A program made the position numbers and the translations under genes. The notes under the pieces were generated by a model, which made no database searches, was not told the origin of the DNA, and saw nothing but the letters and a program-made list of their open reading frames with translations. This document shows positions 33,935-45,750 of a stretch of DNA of 64,000 nucleotides, one piece after another. Every line of letters starts with the position of its first letter. The stretch's first letter is position 1. Source of the stretch: Dasypus novemcinctus (Eukaryota; Chordata; Mammalia; Cingulata; Dasypodidae); contig NC_080677.1 of the NCBI RefSeq assembly GCF_030445035.2, forward strand, positions 29,647,513 to 29,711,512, read 5' to 3'.

Positions 33935-34130
33935 ATATCGAGAGCAAGGACCCGGGCTGCAACGGCAGCGGGAGCAGGAGAGCTGCGAGGAAGAGGAGGA
34001 GAGCTGGAGAGGGGGAGGGAGAGAAGGAGGAGGATGGAGGGCGAGAAGAAGAATGGAGGAAGAAGGGAAGGAGTGAGGAAGGTAGAGAGGCTGCGAGGCA
34101 GGGAGAAAGGGACAGAGAAACCAGATCCAA
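33935..34130 (+). repeat. GGA/GAA-rich polypurine tract
   Basis: From about 33960 the plus strand is almost all purine (GAGGAAGAGGAGGAGAGC-type words) for some 150 bases. Such tracts can form triplex or G-quadruplex structures. The serine/leucine-rich frames on its minus strand are composition artefacts. Confidence 0.7.
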
Positions 34131-34779
34131 GAACCCCCAGGGCCTGTTTCCCTCTTGACCTGAGTTCTGCATAGACACTGGGGGCGACACGAGACCCTCC
34201 TGTAAATTTATATAGTATAAGACAATTTCCGGGAGTTCTATTACTTGAAAACAACGCGTTCCTACTCATTTAAATGGTGGGGCCAGGGTTGAGTCGCAGT
34301 GGATAAAAATGATTCTTCTTCATAGCACTTTGGGAGCAGAAACTATATTTTCTTTAAAAACCTATGTTTCTAAATATAATTACTCCAGTCTCACTTTGAG
34401 CCAGTTATATTCAAGGAGTGGCTTTTCCCCCCTCTCCTTTGATTTGTTCCTTTAGACTTGTTCCTCGCAGAATAGCCTTTTCTGATTTTTACCTAAAACA
34501 ACATAAAGCACACAACCGCTCCTGGAGAAGGAGCCTGCCCGTGCCAAAGTGCAGGTGCAGCCCCCAAGTCCCTGTTCCCAGGTGCCAAGAGGCGGAACCA
34601 GGATGACTCAGAAAGGGCGATGGGCAACCGCAAGCCCAGCCAGATGCCAAGTCCAGGAAGATCCTAGGCAACGACGGGGTTCACCCACTATTAAGAGGTA
34701 AAGGAGGCTGAGGGACATAGAGAGCCTTGCACGTGGGAAGCAGGAATGGCTAGTTCCAATGCAAAAGACCGTTAGGCTG

Positions 34780-35146
34780 GGGGCGGCGGACTTGGCCCAG
34801 TGGTTAGGGCGTCCCCCTACCACATGGGAGGTCCGCGGTTCAAACCCCGGGCCTCCTTGACCCATGTGGAGCTGGCCCATGCGCAGTGCTGATGCGCAGG
34901 AAGAGTGCCCTGCCACACAGGGGTGTCCCCCACGTCGGGGAGCCCCACGCGCAAGGAGTGCACCCCATAAGGAGAGCCGCCCAGTGTGAAAGAAAGTGCA
35001 GCCTGCCCAGGAACGGCGCGTACATGACAAAATGACACAACAAAAAGAATAGACACAGAAAACAGACAACTGGGGTGGGGGGCGGGGGTGGGGTGGGGGA
35101 GAAGGGGAGATAAATAAATAAATAAATAAATCTTTAAAAAAAAAAA
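34780..35146 (+). repeat. DAS-type SINE, long form, with 17-bp target duplication
   Basis: The head ACTTGGCCCAGTGGTTAGGG and B-box GGTTCAAACCCC are followed by a body with CATGCGCAGTGCTGATGCGC and GGAGAGCCGCCCAGTGTG, then a G-rich stretch, an (AAAT)n tail and an A run. It is flanked by AAAAGACCGTTAGGCTG (34763-34779) and AAAAGACCATTAGGCTG (35145-35161), one mismatch. A young-looking full-length insertion, closely matching 50677-51045. Confidence 0.9.
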
Positions 35147-36942
35147 AAGACCATTAGGCTGAGCAGAAGAATGCTAAAAGCCACGGCAGATGTAGAAACC
35201 TGAAATGAGCCACGAAACCCAAACTGGGAGGTGGTGGGGCTGCCACACCCGGAACTGGCATCTTAGGGGCAGCGCTGTGACAGACTCAGCCTCCTGAGTG
35301 CTCAGCCTCCCTAGTGTCCTGTATGGCCCCCAAGAGCGCTAGGGGATGGTAAGGCATGCTCAGGAGGCTGCGACGTGCCAGGACAACAGGATGCTGCAGA
35401 CATTGGCATAAAGGGGTGAGTAGGGCAGCGCCTGAGCTACTGGGGCCCCACTCGGGATACTGGCACAGAGTAAACTGGGGCAAGTGCCCTGGGTCGCCCT
35501 GCACGGCCAGCATTCTTGGCCAAATGGGGAGTGACAGTGACACACCTGGGTGGGGTTTCCGTCTTTCTGGCATGCTCTGAGGACCCTGCATATACGTCGT
35601 GGATGAGGGCAAAAGGGCGCAGAGGGAGGGCGAGGCAGTGTTAGGTAGGTAGGGCCCTGAGATGTCTGCCATGCGTGATTTCAGCCCGTGTTCCCTGACA
35701 GCCTGCTGCGGGGCTAGGCGCCTTCCTAAGACTGGGGTTTCTGCAGTAAGTAACCAAGACAAGAAGCCCTTCCCCAGGGAGTTTCATCTATGGAGGGGAA
35801 ACAAGTAAACAGGCAGCTAATCAGCTTGTGCTCGGAGCTGGAGAAAAGCAAAGCTGGAAGGACAGGGAATGGGGGTTGGGGTGGGAGTGAGGCGGGGAAT
35901 GGGGGGAGGGAGAGTGTGGATGAGGTGGGGGCAGCCCCTCTTCTCCATCCAAATTCCAGTTCCTGAGGGTAGGATGTCCTGGAAGTGTGTGGGGGGGACA
36001 GAGAGAATCAGAGTGGGATGCAGACACAGACAGGGGAGGCCGGGCAGAGGGGGCCTTGTTTGGAACCCCTGGGTGTCACCTACAATCTCACCCCAGTTGA
36101 TGACCTCAATGTGAAGGGCGCCCCTCTCTTTCCTGGAGGGTCTCCTTTCTGAGTCCAAGCTTTTACCCCCGTCTTTGCACTGCCAGAGGGATGCTGACCT
36201 GTGTGACCCAGGTTTGGCTGATTCCCCACCTCCTCCAGGAGCCTTCCCTGTCAAGGGGGCAGGTCAAGCCATGCCATTCCTAACGGGACCTCGGGCACCG
36301 GCTCGCGGGCTGCACGGGCGCGTCATCTGTACAACCGCACAGGACCCAGCCATCAGAAGGGTTTAATGCTCTGTGGGGGGCCGTCCTGAAGTTCCTAATA
36401 GTTTTTTAACAAGAGACACCTCACTTGTACTGTGTGCTGGCCCTGACAAATTACACGGCTGGTCCTGCATAACCATCTACGCTAATGTTAACTAATAGCT
36501 GTCTCATAAACTTGATTACAAAGTGCCCTGTAAGGACTCTGTGAATATGAATAAGCCAGAGCAAATGGATACCACGATCTTACTATGAAAAACGGAGTGC
36601 ATCAGCTATGTGAAAAGTTTTGGGGGTTCTTACCATCCCTCTTTTCATGAAAAAAAGGGTTAAAGAGACCAAAAATGATGATATTTCATCATTTTCTGAC
36701 AGAGCAAGGAAGTAATTTTTGATCAATGGAAACTTCTCTTTAAACAAGTTAATTCAGTAGCCAGGAAAACTCGCAGTGGGGCCAAGCCGCTGGGATTGAA
36801 TGGATGTATCCTTTAGAGTAAGGCCAGAGATCCTTCCTATTGAGGACTCCTGGAAATAACAATTAAGGGCCTCATAAATATAAAGTGATTTTTAAAAATA
36901 ATGTAAAAAGTTTGCGTGAAATCTAAAGTGCCCTACTCATCA

Positions 36943-36975
36943 AACAACAACAACAACAACAAACAAGCAAACAAA
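36943..36975 (+). repeat. (CAA)n simple repeat
   Basis: Six or more CAA units grading into AAACAAGC words. Confidence 0.85.
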
Positions 36976-37204
36976 GAGGTACTGGCCATATGATAAAGTA
37001 AACTCAACAAAATAACATTAACCATCAGGCTTTATTTCATTTCTCTATTACATCTAGAGTAATGAGAGAAGGAGAAAGAGATGGTACAAAAAAGAAGGAA
37101 GGATATGAAGTTAGAATCAAAAGTAAGAAATAGGGAGGCACAGAAAGCTAAACACAATAACAAAAGAAATGAGAGACATAAAAAGAATAACAGTAAAATA
37201 ATAA

Positions 37205-37340
37205 TAGAAGATAACATTAGTTGAATACTTACTAGGTGCCAGAGACCATGCTAAGCGATTTACCCGTATTATTTAAACGTCATAAGACTCCTGTTTTACA
37301 GATGTGGAAACTGAGGCTGAGAGAGCCAAGGAAGGCTCTT
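37205..37340 (-). repeat. MIR SINE fragment
   Basis: Antisense MIR text: ATACTTACTAGGTGCCAGAG, then TTTTACAGATGTGGAAACTG, then AGGCTGAGAGAGCCAAGGAA. Confidence 0.7.
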
Positions 37341-38428
37341 GCCAAAGACTGGCTGTCATCCACAAGAGCCTATAGCTATCTCATCCCTGTGCTAAACAGA
37401 GAGTGCAAAAGACTGAAAGTTATCCAGAGTAGTGGGACTTGCTGGCCTGAAGATTTTTAGAACTCAGCCACAAGATATCGTTAGGGCAGACCATTTAAAA
37501 CAGAGCTATTCCATCTACAGAGAGTGCCACTTGAAGTCAACTTGTAAAAAGAGATAACCAAATGTAAGAAATGGACTATCGTTAGTAGTAATATTTTGAT
37601 AAATAATGCAAGGCGCTGGTGGAGGGCTGATGTATGGGAGCCCTGTATGATGTTATGCATGTTTGCTTTGTAAGTTCACAACTTTTTACTATACACTTAT
37701 TGTTTATGTACGTTCATGTACGAATGATACACTTCAATAAAAAAATATTTTAAAAGAAGAGATAATGGGAGCCTGTTGATTTCCTCGTTCGTTCAATAAA
37801 AACTCTTTAGTGGCTAGCATGCACAAGTTAACACTAGTGAATTTAGGATTTAAACAAGCAAAAATTATGCTTGCATATAGTGCTAAAAATATGTAATTAT
37901 TACATAAAATAAAGCCACAACTCTAATTTGATTCCAAATCCTTTTGTTCCCAGAGCTGATGTTTGACTATTCCTACACATGCTTTGTTTGAAAAGCAAGG
38001 ACAGTGGATGGGCACTTTCAAGCAGTGACTGGGAACTTGTGTTGGGAGTTTTATTCATTCCTTTGGTGGAAAGATGAGTGTGAGGCCAGGTGCTCCTTCT
38101 TAAAGTTCCTGGGAAGGGCAAAAGGAGGGGGCTTTTTACCTGGTGGGGATAGTCCTGATGGTGGATGGGGACAAAAATCTCATTATGGGGTGAGGCATTA
38201 AGCCAGATCTACCAGCATATTTGAATCTATGATTGGAAGTCTCTGGGTGAGAGTACAGAAAAGTGCCTCCCAAGGCTTATTTACTGGTAAGCATGAATAT
38301 ATGATTATTCTTTCTATTGAACACTTGCTCTCTACTATGCACACTGTCAAAAGAAAACCCAGATTATAAATCAAGAATGTTTCAGGAAAAAGCCTATTAG
38401 AAGTCAAAATAAATAAAGACCTAATGTA

Positions 38429-38779
38429 GGGAAGTGGATGTGGCTCAGGTGACTGAGCTCCCGCCTACCGCATGGGAGATCTGGGTTCAGTTCCTGGTGC
38501 CTCCTGGAGAAGATGAGCAAGACAGCGAGCTGATGAGACAGGCTGGCACGACGGACTGGCACAGTGGGCTGACGCAACAAGGTGACGCAGTGAGATGACA
38601 CAACCAAGAGAGAGGGAGGAAACACAATGAAAGACACAACAGAGCAGGGAGCGAAGATGGCTCAGGAGATCAGGTGTCTCCTATAAAGAGAAGAACAGCA
38701 CAGAACAAACAGACACGGCAAATGCTAACAATGAGGAGGCAGGGAGAAATAAATAAAATAAATCTTTGGAAGAAAAAAT
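38429..38779 (+). repeat. DAS-type SINE, long form with duplicated 3' body
   Basis: The head GGAAGTGGATGTGGCTCAGG and B-box GGGTTCAGTTCCTGG are followed by a GACGCAACAAGGTGACGCAG-rich body, an internal second GATGGCTCAGGAG-like segment at about 38655, and an AAATAAATAAAATAAATC tail. ACCTAA-type words flank both ends. Confidence 0.8.
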
Positions 38780-41002
38780 ACCTAAGGTGAAATTAAAATC
38801 CAAAACACAAATTCCAAGCAGATGACAGAGGCGTTGGAGTAAGAGTTTTCTTTCTTCATGTAGCTGGATGGCTTGTTTCTAAGACCCCACTGCCCTATTT
38901 ATAGCACAGACTGCTTTTGGAAAGCTTCTTCAAGACTTCGTAAAGTTCCCAATTGAAGTTAAATGGTGTAAGGAGAGAGCTGGCTGGGGGCAGAAGGGGC
39001 AGTGCAGGTCAGGGGACTACTCCTCCCCCCCTCCCCCACTGCTGCGACCCCTCCAGCCACTTGTCTTAAGGACAGTGACATGCACAGTCCACTGACGGTC
39101 ACAATCAACTGCTGCAGCTACTCAAGGGGCTGCTGTCTCTCAAAGATGTCTATTTAAATGCCAGGGAGGAACACTCCTGTTTGGCTCATCTATTCCTCTC
39201 TAACAAATTGTACTAGTCTCTGACTTTCCTTCTCTCAATAGCTGTAAGTTATAAATGATCACAATGAACAGATTTTGAGCTTTTAAGCAAACATTTCAAA
39301 GACTGTCTTATTCAGTGATAAGCATTTAACATAATGCATTAGCAATAGTACTTGTTAAGAAATAAGACTCAATGATCTCTTTTTCTTTTAAAATGCCCGA
39401 AGATTAATTTTCTATCCCAAGATCTGAAACTTGTTTTGAAAGTATCAATCAACCAAATTTGCGCGTGTGTTTTTAATAGATGCTCATTCCATGCAAACCC
39501 CTCACAGGCAGGGCGTAATTCCAACTATATCTTAAAGCCGAAAGTATTGGAAATTTTAAGAGGAAGGAAAAGAATATGCAAGTCTGAGAAGATCCATCTT
39601 TTCATCCATGGAAGTAGGTCTACAGGGTGCAAAGAATCAGGAATTTCTGCCCAAAGTTAGAAAAACATTTTCTTAAGGTAAAACATTAATGAGTGTAAAA
39701 ACAAAATGAGAAAGAGAAAAACATACAGGTTTTTACTGCACCAAATTAGACCTGTCACTATTCAGTGATGGGAGAAAAATCAAGAGCTTTGACATGGTTG
39801 AAGACCTATGTAAGGCAGTTCTTCACCCCGATGCTAGGTAGGGAGGGCTGAAAAATTTCAATCCTCAGTTCAATTATAGCATGCGAATGCCAGAACTGCC
39901 TGCTTTATAAAAACAGAAGCAAAGTAACCAGACCAAAGTAACATGAATATTGCTTGATAAGACATACATTTGCTTTTATGAAGGATTAAAAAGCAGCAGA
40001 ATAAAATGTTCCCCAGACACCTCTGACCCAGGGTTATCTAGTCCAACAGTCACTTGGGTTACTCGTTCTAAAGGAAACAGGAATTTTTAAAACAAGGCAA
40101 TTCACATTTTGTTTGCCCTGCCTATTCTTTCCTTCCTGGATTCTTCATCTCTACTCTCCCTGACTTCCAAATTGCCAGCCCGTTTGTTGGAATCTGGGGT
40201 AAAACCTCTCTGTCCTCTTTCAGAAGCATCTCAAGCAAGCCAAGTTGGCATCAAAATCCCTCCCCAGCACTTCTCAGAAAGCACGTTAGGGCAAAGGAAA
40301 GAGGAGATAATTCTCTGACAGCAGACCATTCCTACAAGCGCTAGTCTGAAATGAAGATAACGGTCTTTCCAGTTTAAAAATATACACAGGAAAATCCACT
40401 TCAACTCCCACCAGGTCTCCCTCTCTTTTTTGTTTGGTCTGGTAAGTAGGATCAAGGCTGTGACTGGTGGGAGCACCCAGAGCACAAACAAAAGCTACTG
40501 GATGGTATCTCTTGTCATCGTTTGCTTTCACAGCTGTCTCCCCATAAATGAAATGAGTTTGCATCACCGCAAACAAAAGACAAAACACTGAGTGTTAAGC
40601 AGGCAACAGTTTTCACTCGCTCAGAGACAGCAATATTCGTCACGGCCCCCCGAGCGGAAAAGTACAAGAGATCTCGAAATGCAAGAAATTGGGCATGTTC
40701 TGTTTTTCTTTCCCTGGCCATGGGAAGACGAAGAGGAAAAGGGCCTCGTTCTCCAGAACTGAGCCAACATACATAGAGATGTTTCTAAGCATAAGCATCC
40801 AGTGATCTGCTTTCTGAGGTCTCCAGTTCGATGCAAAGGAAAGCAGTGATTTTAAGCACGCAGCTCAATGTGGCAAGCAAAGGAATTTGCTCTCTCCTTA
40901 CTTTATGATCACACTATCTTGTACAGACCCGACGGAAACTATAAACTATAACTCTCCACCTGCCCTTTTACAACGGAAGAAAGAGCCCCGAGGCGTGCTT
41001 AC

Positions 41003-41080
41003 CTTAAAGTTGTGTGTCTTCTCATAGTTGAAGTGGTTGTCATTGTGGGTGAGGGCAGCCCTTCGCACCAGGGAGGAGAG
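41003..41080 (-). CDS. CHN2: Shared exon core as used by beta2-chimaerin
   Basis: This 78-base sub-exon (26 codons, phase 0 at both ends) is what remains if the acceptor at 41081-41082 is used. The upstream tract on the minus strand, AAATTCTTTGCCTGTTCACA then G, is a credible branch/polypyrimidine region. In the SH2-containing beta2 isoform this exon should follow the linker exon, which was not found within the 22.8 kb to the right edge. Use in this species is inferred from the known isoform structure of the family. Confidence 0.75.
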
Positions 41081-41248
41081 CTGTGAACAGGCAAAGAATT
41101 TGAGAGGGGGCCAAAGAAAGCCGCCTTTAACTCCCACTTTCACCCCCAGCGCTACGGCCAGCAGCTCTTGGCGCTTCCTGCCTTGCTTAGACTTCCGAAC
41201 CACAGCACACTTTTTCTCATTTTCCAGCCACAGTTCTTCGGAGAACAT
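41003..41248 (-). CDS. CHN2: CHN2 beta1 first coding exon (beta1 N-terminus plus shared exon)
   Basis: The ATG at 41248 (A at -3) opens 82 codons ending at AAG|GTAAGC (41003). Residues 1-56 are the basic, beta1-specific N-terminus starting [20 protein letters not shown] and ending FFACSQ. Residues 57-82 ([20 protein letters not shown] then KTHNFK) are the exon shared with beta2 and include the first zinc-ligand His of the C1 domain (residue 79). The junction between the two is an AG acceptor (CTTTGCCTGTTCACAG|CTC) that beta1 simply reads through as codons for Ser-Gln. The start fits the alternative-promoter isoform known for both chimaerin paralogues. Confidence 0.93.
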
Positions 41249-41700
41249 AGTGCTTGGATGCCAGATCTTCCTGGTCTCCGCGGCAGAGCCTGGGAAGCTC
41301 AGAGCGGTAGGGTTTTTCGAACCACTGCTAATGTTAGGCAGCAGATTTCAGGCAGCTGCGCCCTTCTGCTGTGGCCTCGGGCATGTGACCTCCAAGGGCC
41401 CTTTGCGTGATGGCAGGGCCTCTGCATCTGCATAAGGACGGGCCTGTTTGGTCTGAAGCCGACGTGTGCCTGGAACAATAGCACACATTCATGTGCTCAG
41501 CTCCCCCAGGAGCGGGATCCGAGGAGCCAGGGAGCCAGCGGCAGGCAGCCTTGCCTCCTGCTGCAGCACATTGCAGAAGAGAGACCTCTTCTGCTTGTTA
41601 GCACATTTCACACACATACCCCCTCCCCACCCCCACCCCCACATCCCAGCCAGCTCCGACGTTCAAAACCCCACGCTGCATCCAATTCCGGGGCTCTGAA
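41249..41700 (-). promoter_or_regulatory. CHN2: Putative beta1-chimaerin alternative promoter and 5' UTR
   Basis: The region upstream of the beta1 ATG is relatively GC-rich and repeat-free. No TATA box or CCAAT box is obvious. Visible motifs are an E-box CAGCTG (41352-41357), a CATGTG/CACATG E-box (41391-41396), an octamer-like ATGCAGAT on the minus strand (41426-41433), and a GGGGTGGGGGTGGGG-type tract on the minus strand near 41622-41642. A promoter must lie near here if beta1 is made, but the start site cannot be read. Confidence 0.5.
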
Positions 41701-42834
41701 TCCCATCCTGGGCTGGACTCCAGCAGATTAAACCCTGATGATTGTTTAATCCCACAGGGTTAAAAAGCCTGTCTCTCCTTTTTTTAGTCTGCCCCTGAAC
41801 TTAAAACATTGATTTTCATTTCCTACATGCACGAATTCAGAACAGTCTGAGCAAGGAATGGGGCACTGAAGAGGAGCAAAGCATTTCTACTCTCTGAGTT
41901 CTACAGTCTCAGAATAAGGGGGAGACTATTGAGCTCTAGAATATGCCAGGTCTCTCTTCTCCCCTCCCGACTACAACCCCCACTCCCTACCCCCTAAAAA
42001 AAAACCCACCACAGACAATATTCCTTAACTAAGAGCAAAATAGATATCATAGTTACTTTTCCTTTAAATAAAACATCTTCAATGTCCATTCTGTTAACGT
42101 CCAGTTCAAGTCTATAAAAATGTTCTCCTTTCTCTTAAAAGCATCATTTGTTTGACGATCTCCCATGGGGACCAACAGTTTTGGGGCCCCAGATCTTCCA
42201 ATTTATATAAGTAGGGAAATTATGATGTCTTAGGAGTACTCCTGATCTGTTAGAGAAGTTTAATGCAGCTAATGCTGGACAGTAAAATCAGTGTTTTTGG
42301 AACTAGAAAACAAAAAGAATGTAGGTGGCTGGACCATTACAGAGATGGAGAGTCCACGCATTTCATTCTGTCCCCTACTTAGATGTTTCAATCCCCACAA
42401 GCAGCTTTGTGGTGAGTTACAAAATGAAAAATCCTTTCCTTGTGTAATTCTTGATTCCTGGCTATCACTGTCATTCCAAGCTGGTTCAGAAGTCTGGCTT
42501 CCCATTTCATCCTCATGGTTTGCCTTCCATAATAATAGCAGCCAGTTTTTTTTTTATTGAACTATTGAGAGGAATAGCTTTTGTTGTACTGGGTTATTAG
42601 TCAGAATGCATTAGATGTACCTTACTCATTTGACCTTCAGCATTTGTATGAGAAGTGAAGTTTTCATCCCCATTTTTTTGAATGAAAAGAGTAAGAAGTG
42701 AAGTAATTTGCCCATCTGGTCTAAATGGCAGAGCCAGGACTAGAACCCAAAGCACCTGTGTCCATCGCCCATGTCTCTCTAAGTAAGCTGATGTGATGTC
42801 ACATCCTGCTATCATATCCTGCCAAGTGCTTTAC
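41701..42834. other. CHN2 5' flank / upstream beta2 intron
   Basis: No gene or clear repeat is recognised. Sequence is AT-rich beyond 42050. Frames at 42269-42560 have no domain. Confidence 0.5.
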
Positions 42835-43785
42835 CTGGAATATTGGTCAAGTCTGCCCCTTCCTTACTATTCATGCCCCACAGTAACGAGGCCCTCATTA
42901 TGCCTCCGTCTGCCTTCCACATGCTCACACCAGTAACCACTATTCTGCATTTCTGTTTCTATGAATTTCCTTATTCTAATTATTCCATATAAGAGAAATC
43001 AGACAATATCTGTCCTTTTGTATCTGGCTTATTTCACTCAACATGATGTCTTCAAAGTTCATCCAAACTGTAGCATGTTCTAGTACTTCAGTTCTTCTAT
43101 GGCTAAATAATATTCCATTGTGTGGATATACCACGTTTTGCTTATCCATTCATTTGTTGATGGACACTTGGGTTGCTTTCAACTTTTAGCTTTTGTGAAT
43201 AATGTTCCTACGAACATTGGTGTACAAATATCAGTTGAGCCCCTGCCTTCAATTCTTTTGGGTATATACCTAGGTGTGGAATTGCCTGGTCATACATGGT
43301 AATTCTATGTTTAACTTTCTGAGGAATTGCCAAACTGTTTTCCAGAGTGGCTGTACCATTTTATATTCCCACCAACAATGTACAAGGATTCCTATTTCTC
43401 TGCATCCTTGTCAACACTTATTGTTTTCAGCTTTTAAAATAATTGCCATCCTAATGGGTAGGAAATGGTATCTCATTGTAGTTTTACTTTGCATTTCTCT
43501 AATGACTAATTATGTTGAGCATCTTTTCATATACTTATTGGCCATTTGCATATCTTCTTTGGAGAATGATTATTCAAATCCTTGGTTCATTTTTAAACTA
43601 GGCTCTCTTGTTGTTGAGTTGTAAGAGTTCTCTATATATTCTGGATATTAAACCCTTATCAAATATATAGTTTCCAAATAGTCTCTCCCCTTTGATAGAT
43701 CGTCTTTTCACTTTCTTGATAATGCCCTTTGATGCACAAAAATTTTAAATTTTGATGAAGTATGAAAGACCATTTGATAGTGAGG
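42835..43785 (-). repeat. Ancient L1 (L1M-type) fragment
   Basis: Antisense L1 text of about 950 bases: CTGGCTTATTTCACTCAACA, AATATTCCATTGTGTGGATA, TTGCCAAACTGTTTTCCAGA, TTGAGCATCTTTTCATATAC, then AATTTTAAATTTTGATGAAG. Plus-strand frames of 60-116 residues inside it are not genes. Confidence 0.8.
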
Positions 43786-44454
43786 CATTTTGGGGAAGAA
43801 TGAATTCTGTGATTTGGACTAGACTAATTATATGATTATACAGTTGTAGGCTCTGAAAAAAATAACTCTTTAAATAGAAAATGGGCAAAAAGGGGACTTT
43901 CTCCTTCGGTGTAAGGGTGGTTGAAGACAGGAGGTTTATGTTCTCTCTTCTGTATGTGCCTTTACTTATTATAACAAGTAATTTTTATTTCCATTTGTGA
44001 CAGTAATTCCATTTTCAGACGTTCATTCAATAGAATTTACCCAAACACAGGACACATTCAGGCACGTGAAGAAACCACACACTGTCCGCTGAAGATGCTT
44101 CATTACAGGGAACTGTAAGTGCACTCGAGAGAGCACTGTTGAGAGTAGTGAGAATGACCCCAGATCACCCGCACGCCCTCATTAAAGGAAAAATGACAAC
44201 CAAATCTCTTGGTAAAAAATGTCTTCTTAAATCACCCAAACTACAGAGGATTCTTCTCTATCTAAGCGCACAACAGCCCCTTGGTTACTTTTATGTCCCC
44301 ATTCAGTGTCTAATGCAGTGTCTCCATACATAGCAGACATTTAAGAATTTTGCTGACAGGCTTTTTCTAATAAAAATGTTGATCTGACTTATTGTTATGC
44401 ATACATTGATTAGAGGAAGCACATTTCCCTAAGTGCTCCGATTAAATCAGGAAT

Positions 44455-44646
44455 TCACCACCTCGGTACTATTGACAGTTCGGGGTGGATAACTCTTTGT
44501 TCTGGGGTGGGTCCTGTGCACTGAAGGATGTTCAGCAGCATCCCCGGCTTGACCCACTAGGTGCCAGTAGCAACCTTCCCCACCCGCAGTGTGACAACCA
44601 AAAACACCTCCAGACATTTCCAAATGTCCCCAGATTGAGGGTAATT
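44455..44646 (-). repeat. MER20 hAT-Charlie DNA transposon
   Basis: Near-complete MER20 in reverse: CACCTCGGTACTATTGACAG, GATGTTCAGCAGCATCCCCG, TAGGTGCCAGTAGCAACC, then CAGACATTTCCAAATGTCCC. It lies 3.2 kb upstream of the beta1 start codon. Confidence 0.8.
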
Positions 44647-44654
44647 GGCTTAAA

Positions 44655-44905
44655 TTAATGACAGCAAATACTTACAGCTTGTACCATGTGCCAGGCACTG
44701 ATTGCACGAAGCAATTTGCATTTCTTGGCTTGTTTATGACTTAAAACTAGCCTGTGAGGTTAGTCCTGTTATACCTATGCCCATTTCACAGATGAAGAAA
44801 CTGAGGCACTGAGAGTTTGAGTAACATGCTCAAGGACCCACAACTGGTAACTGATTGCACTGAGGTTAGAACCCAGGCACGCCTAACTGCTTCTATGCTT
44901 TTCAC
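44655..44905 (-). repeat. MIR SINE, near full length
   Basis: Antisense MIR: TACCATGTGCCAGGCACTG, TTTCACAGATGAAGAAACTG, AGGCACTGAGAGTTTGAGTA, then TTAGAACCCAGGCACGCC. Directly abuts the MER20. Confidence 0.8.
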
Positions 44906-45750
44906 CATCCTGTGACCTGCCTCCCATCCAAATGATGCTGATATTTAAAAATATCCAGGGGTTGAAAGCCAGAATAACTCTCCCATTGTTAACCTATTTC
45001 AGCTTGCAAGCACTGGTGCCCCACGGACTGGGTTTTGAAGAGAAGACTTTTTGTCCTCCCTGGGCCCTCTACCAAAGCAGGCACGACTGATAATATTTTT
45101 GAAAGTAGGTGGGACTATTAATAAATGGGGAAATACGCACACCACTTCCCTACTGTTTATAAGTCAAGGTTGGGATGCTATTTTCTAAGGCCTGTCACTG
45201 CTCTCTTTCTTTTCTCTCTTTGATTAGACTTCTGGATCCAAGGAATAATCAAGCTGTGAGGTGATGGAGGGTTGCCAGGTAAAGACAAGGAGGCAAGGAA
45301 GAGCAAATGGGCAATGAACCATGGGGAAAGTAAGCTCCTTGTGGTACCTGTGTATATGTAAGTGCCTGGAAAAAAGGAGGGTAGGAGAAAGGAAGCGCTC
45401 GCTCCCCACACTGACTTTCACGACCTAGCGCTGTAAGCCTGGAAGGGACTGAGAAGTTCGTTTAACCAACGTCCCCTTCTCCATCTGGCTTCAGACCGGC
45501 CCACCTCTTGGACTCCCAGGACCATGACACTTAGCCTCAGTAGTATCCATCTCTAGATAAGGTGATTTGCCATCAATCCACACTGCTCCCCTGGACCTCA
45601 AGCAAATTTCAGTGCTGCACTTTAAGGAGAGTCCATTGAGATACGCCATCGCCAGTCACTGATCTTTTTTTTCCATGCTAGTCCTTGTGCTCCAGGCCTC
45701 AATTTTCTCTCTCATGTCTGAGTCCCCATTTTTGTTTTTGTTTTTCTGGC

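Larger units (their letters stand above)
27163..41002. other. CHN2 intron 1 (13.8 kb)
   Basis: The largest intron in the window. It carries L1, L2-like, MER20 and MIR fragments, two long SINEs, simple repeats, a polypurine tract, and an antisense CRE/TATA/sORF arrangement at 33401-33661. Stretches at 31000-32150, 35160-36940 and 38800-40940 look single-copy with no identified content. Confidence 0.8.
10720..41248 (-). other. CHN2: CHN2 gene, beta1-chimaerin transcription unit
   Basis: Beta-chimaerin is a Rac GTPase-activating protein controlled by diacylglycerol. It moves to membranes through its C1 domain and switches Rac off. Seven coding exons of 246, 85, 174, 78, 138, 106 and 172 bases give 999 bases, or 332 codons plus stop, with all junctions in phase and flanked by GT/AG. 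This length agrees with my recollection of the beta1 isoform. The paralogue CHN1 is excluded by beta-type residues such as [11 protein letters not shown] and [13 protein letters not shown]. The SH2 domain of the longer beta2 form is not encoded here. The 5' end is set at the beta1 ATG and the 3' end near the ATTAAA signals, so both transcript ends are inferred. Confidence 0.95.

Noticed and set aside
33898-34269. 123-residue serine/leucine/proline-rich minus-strand frame
   Set aside because: It is a product of the polypurine tract, with low-complexity composition.
43120-43624. Plus-strand frames of 60 and 116 residues
   Set aside because: They are antisense translations of an old L1 fragment.
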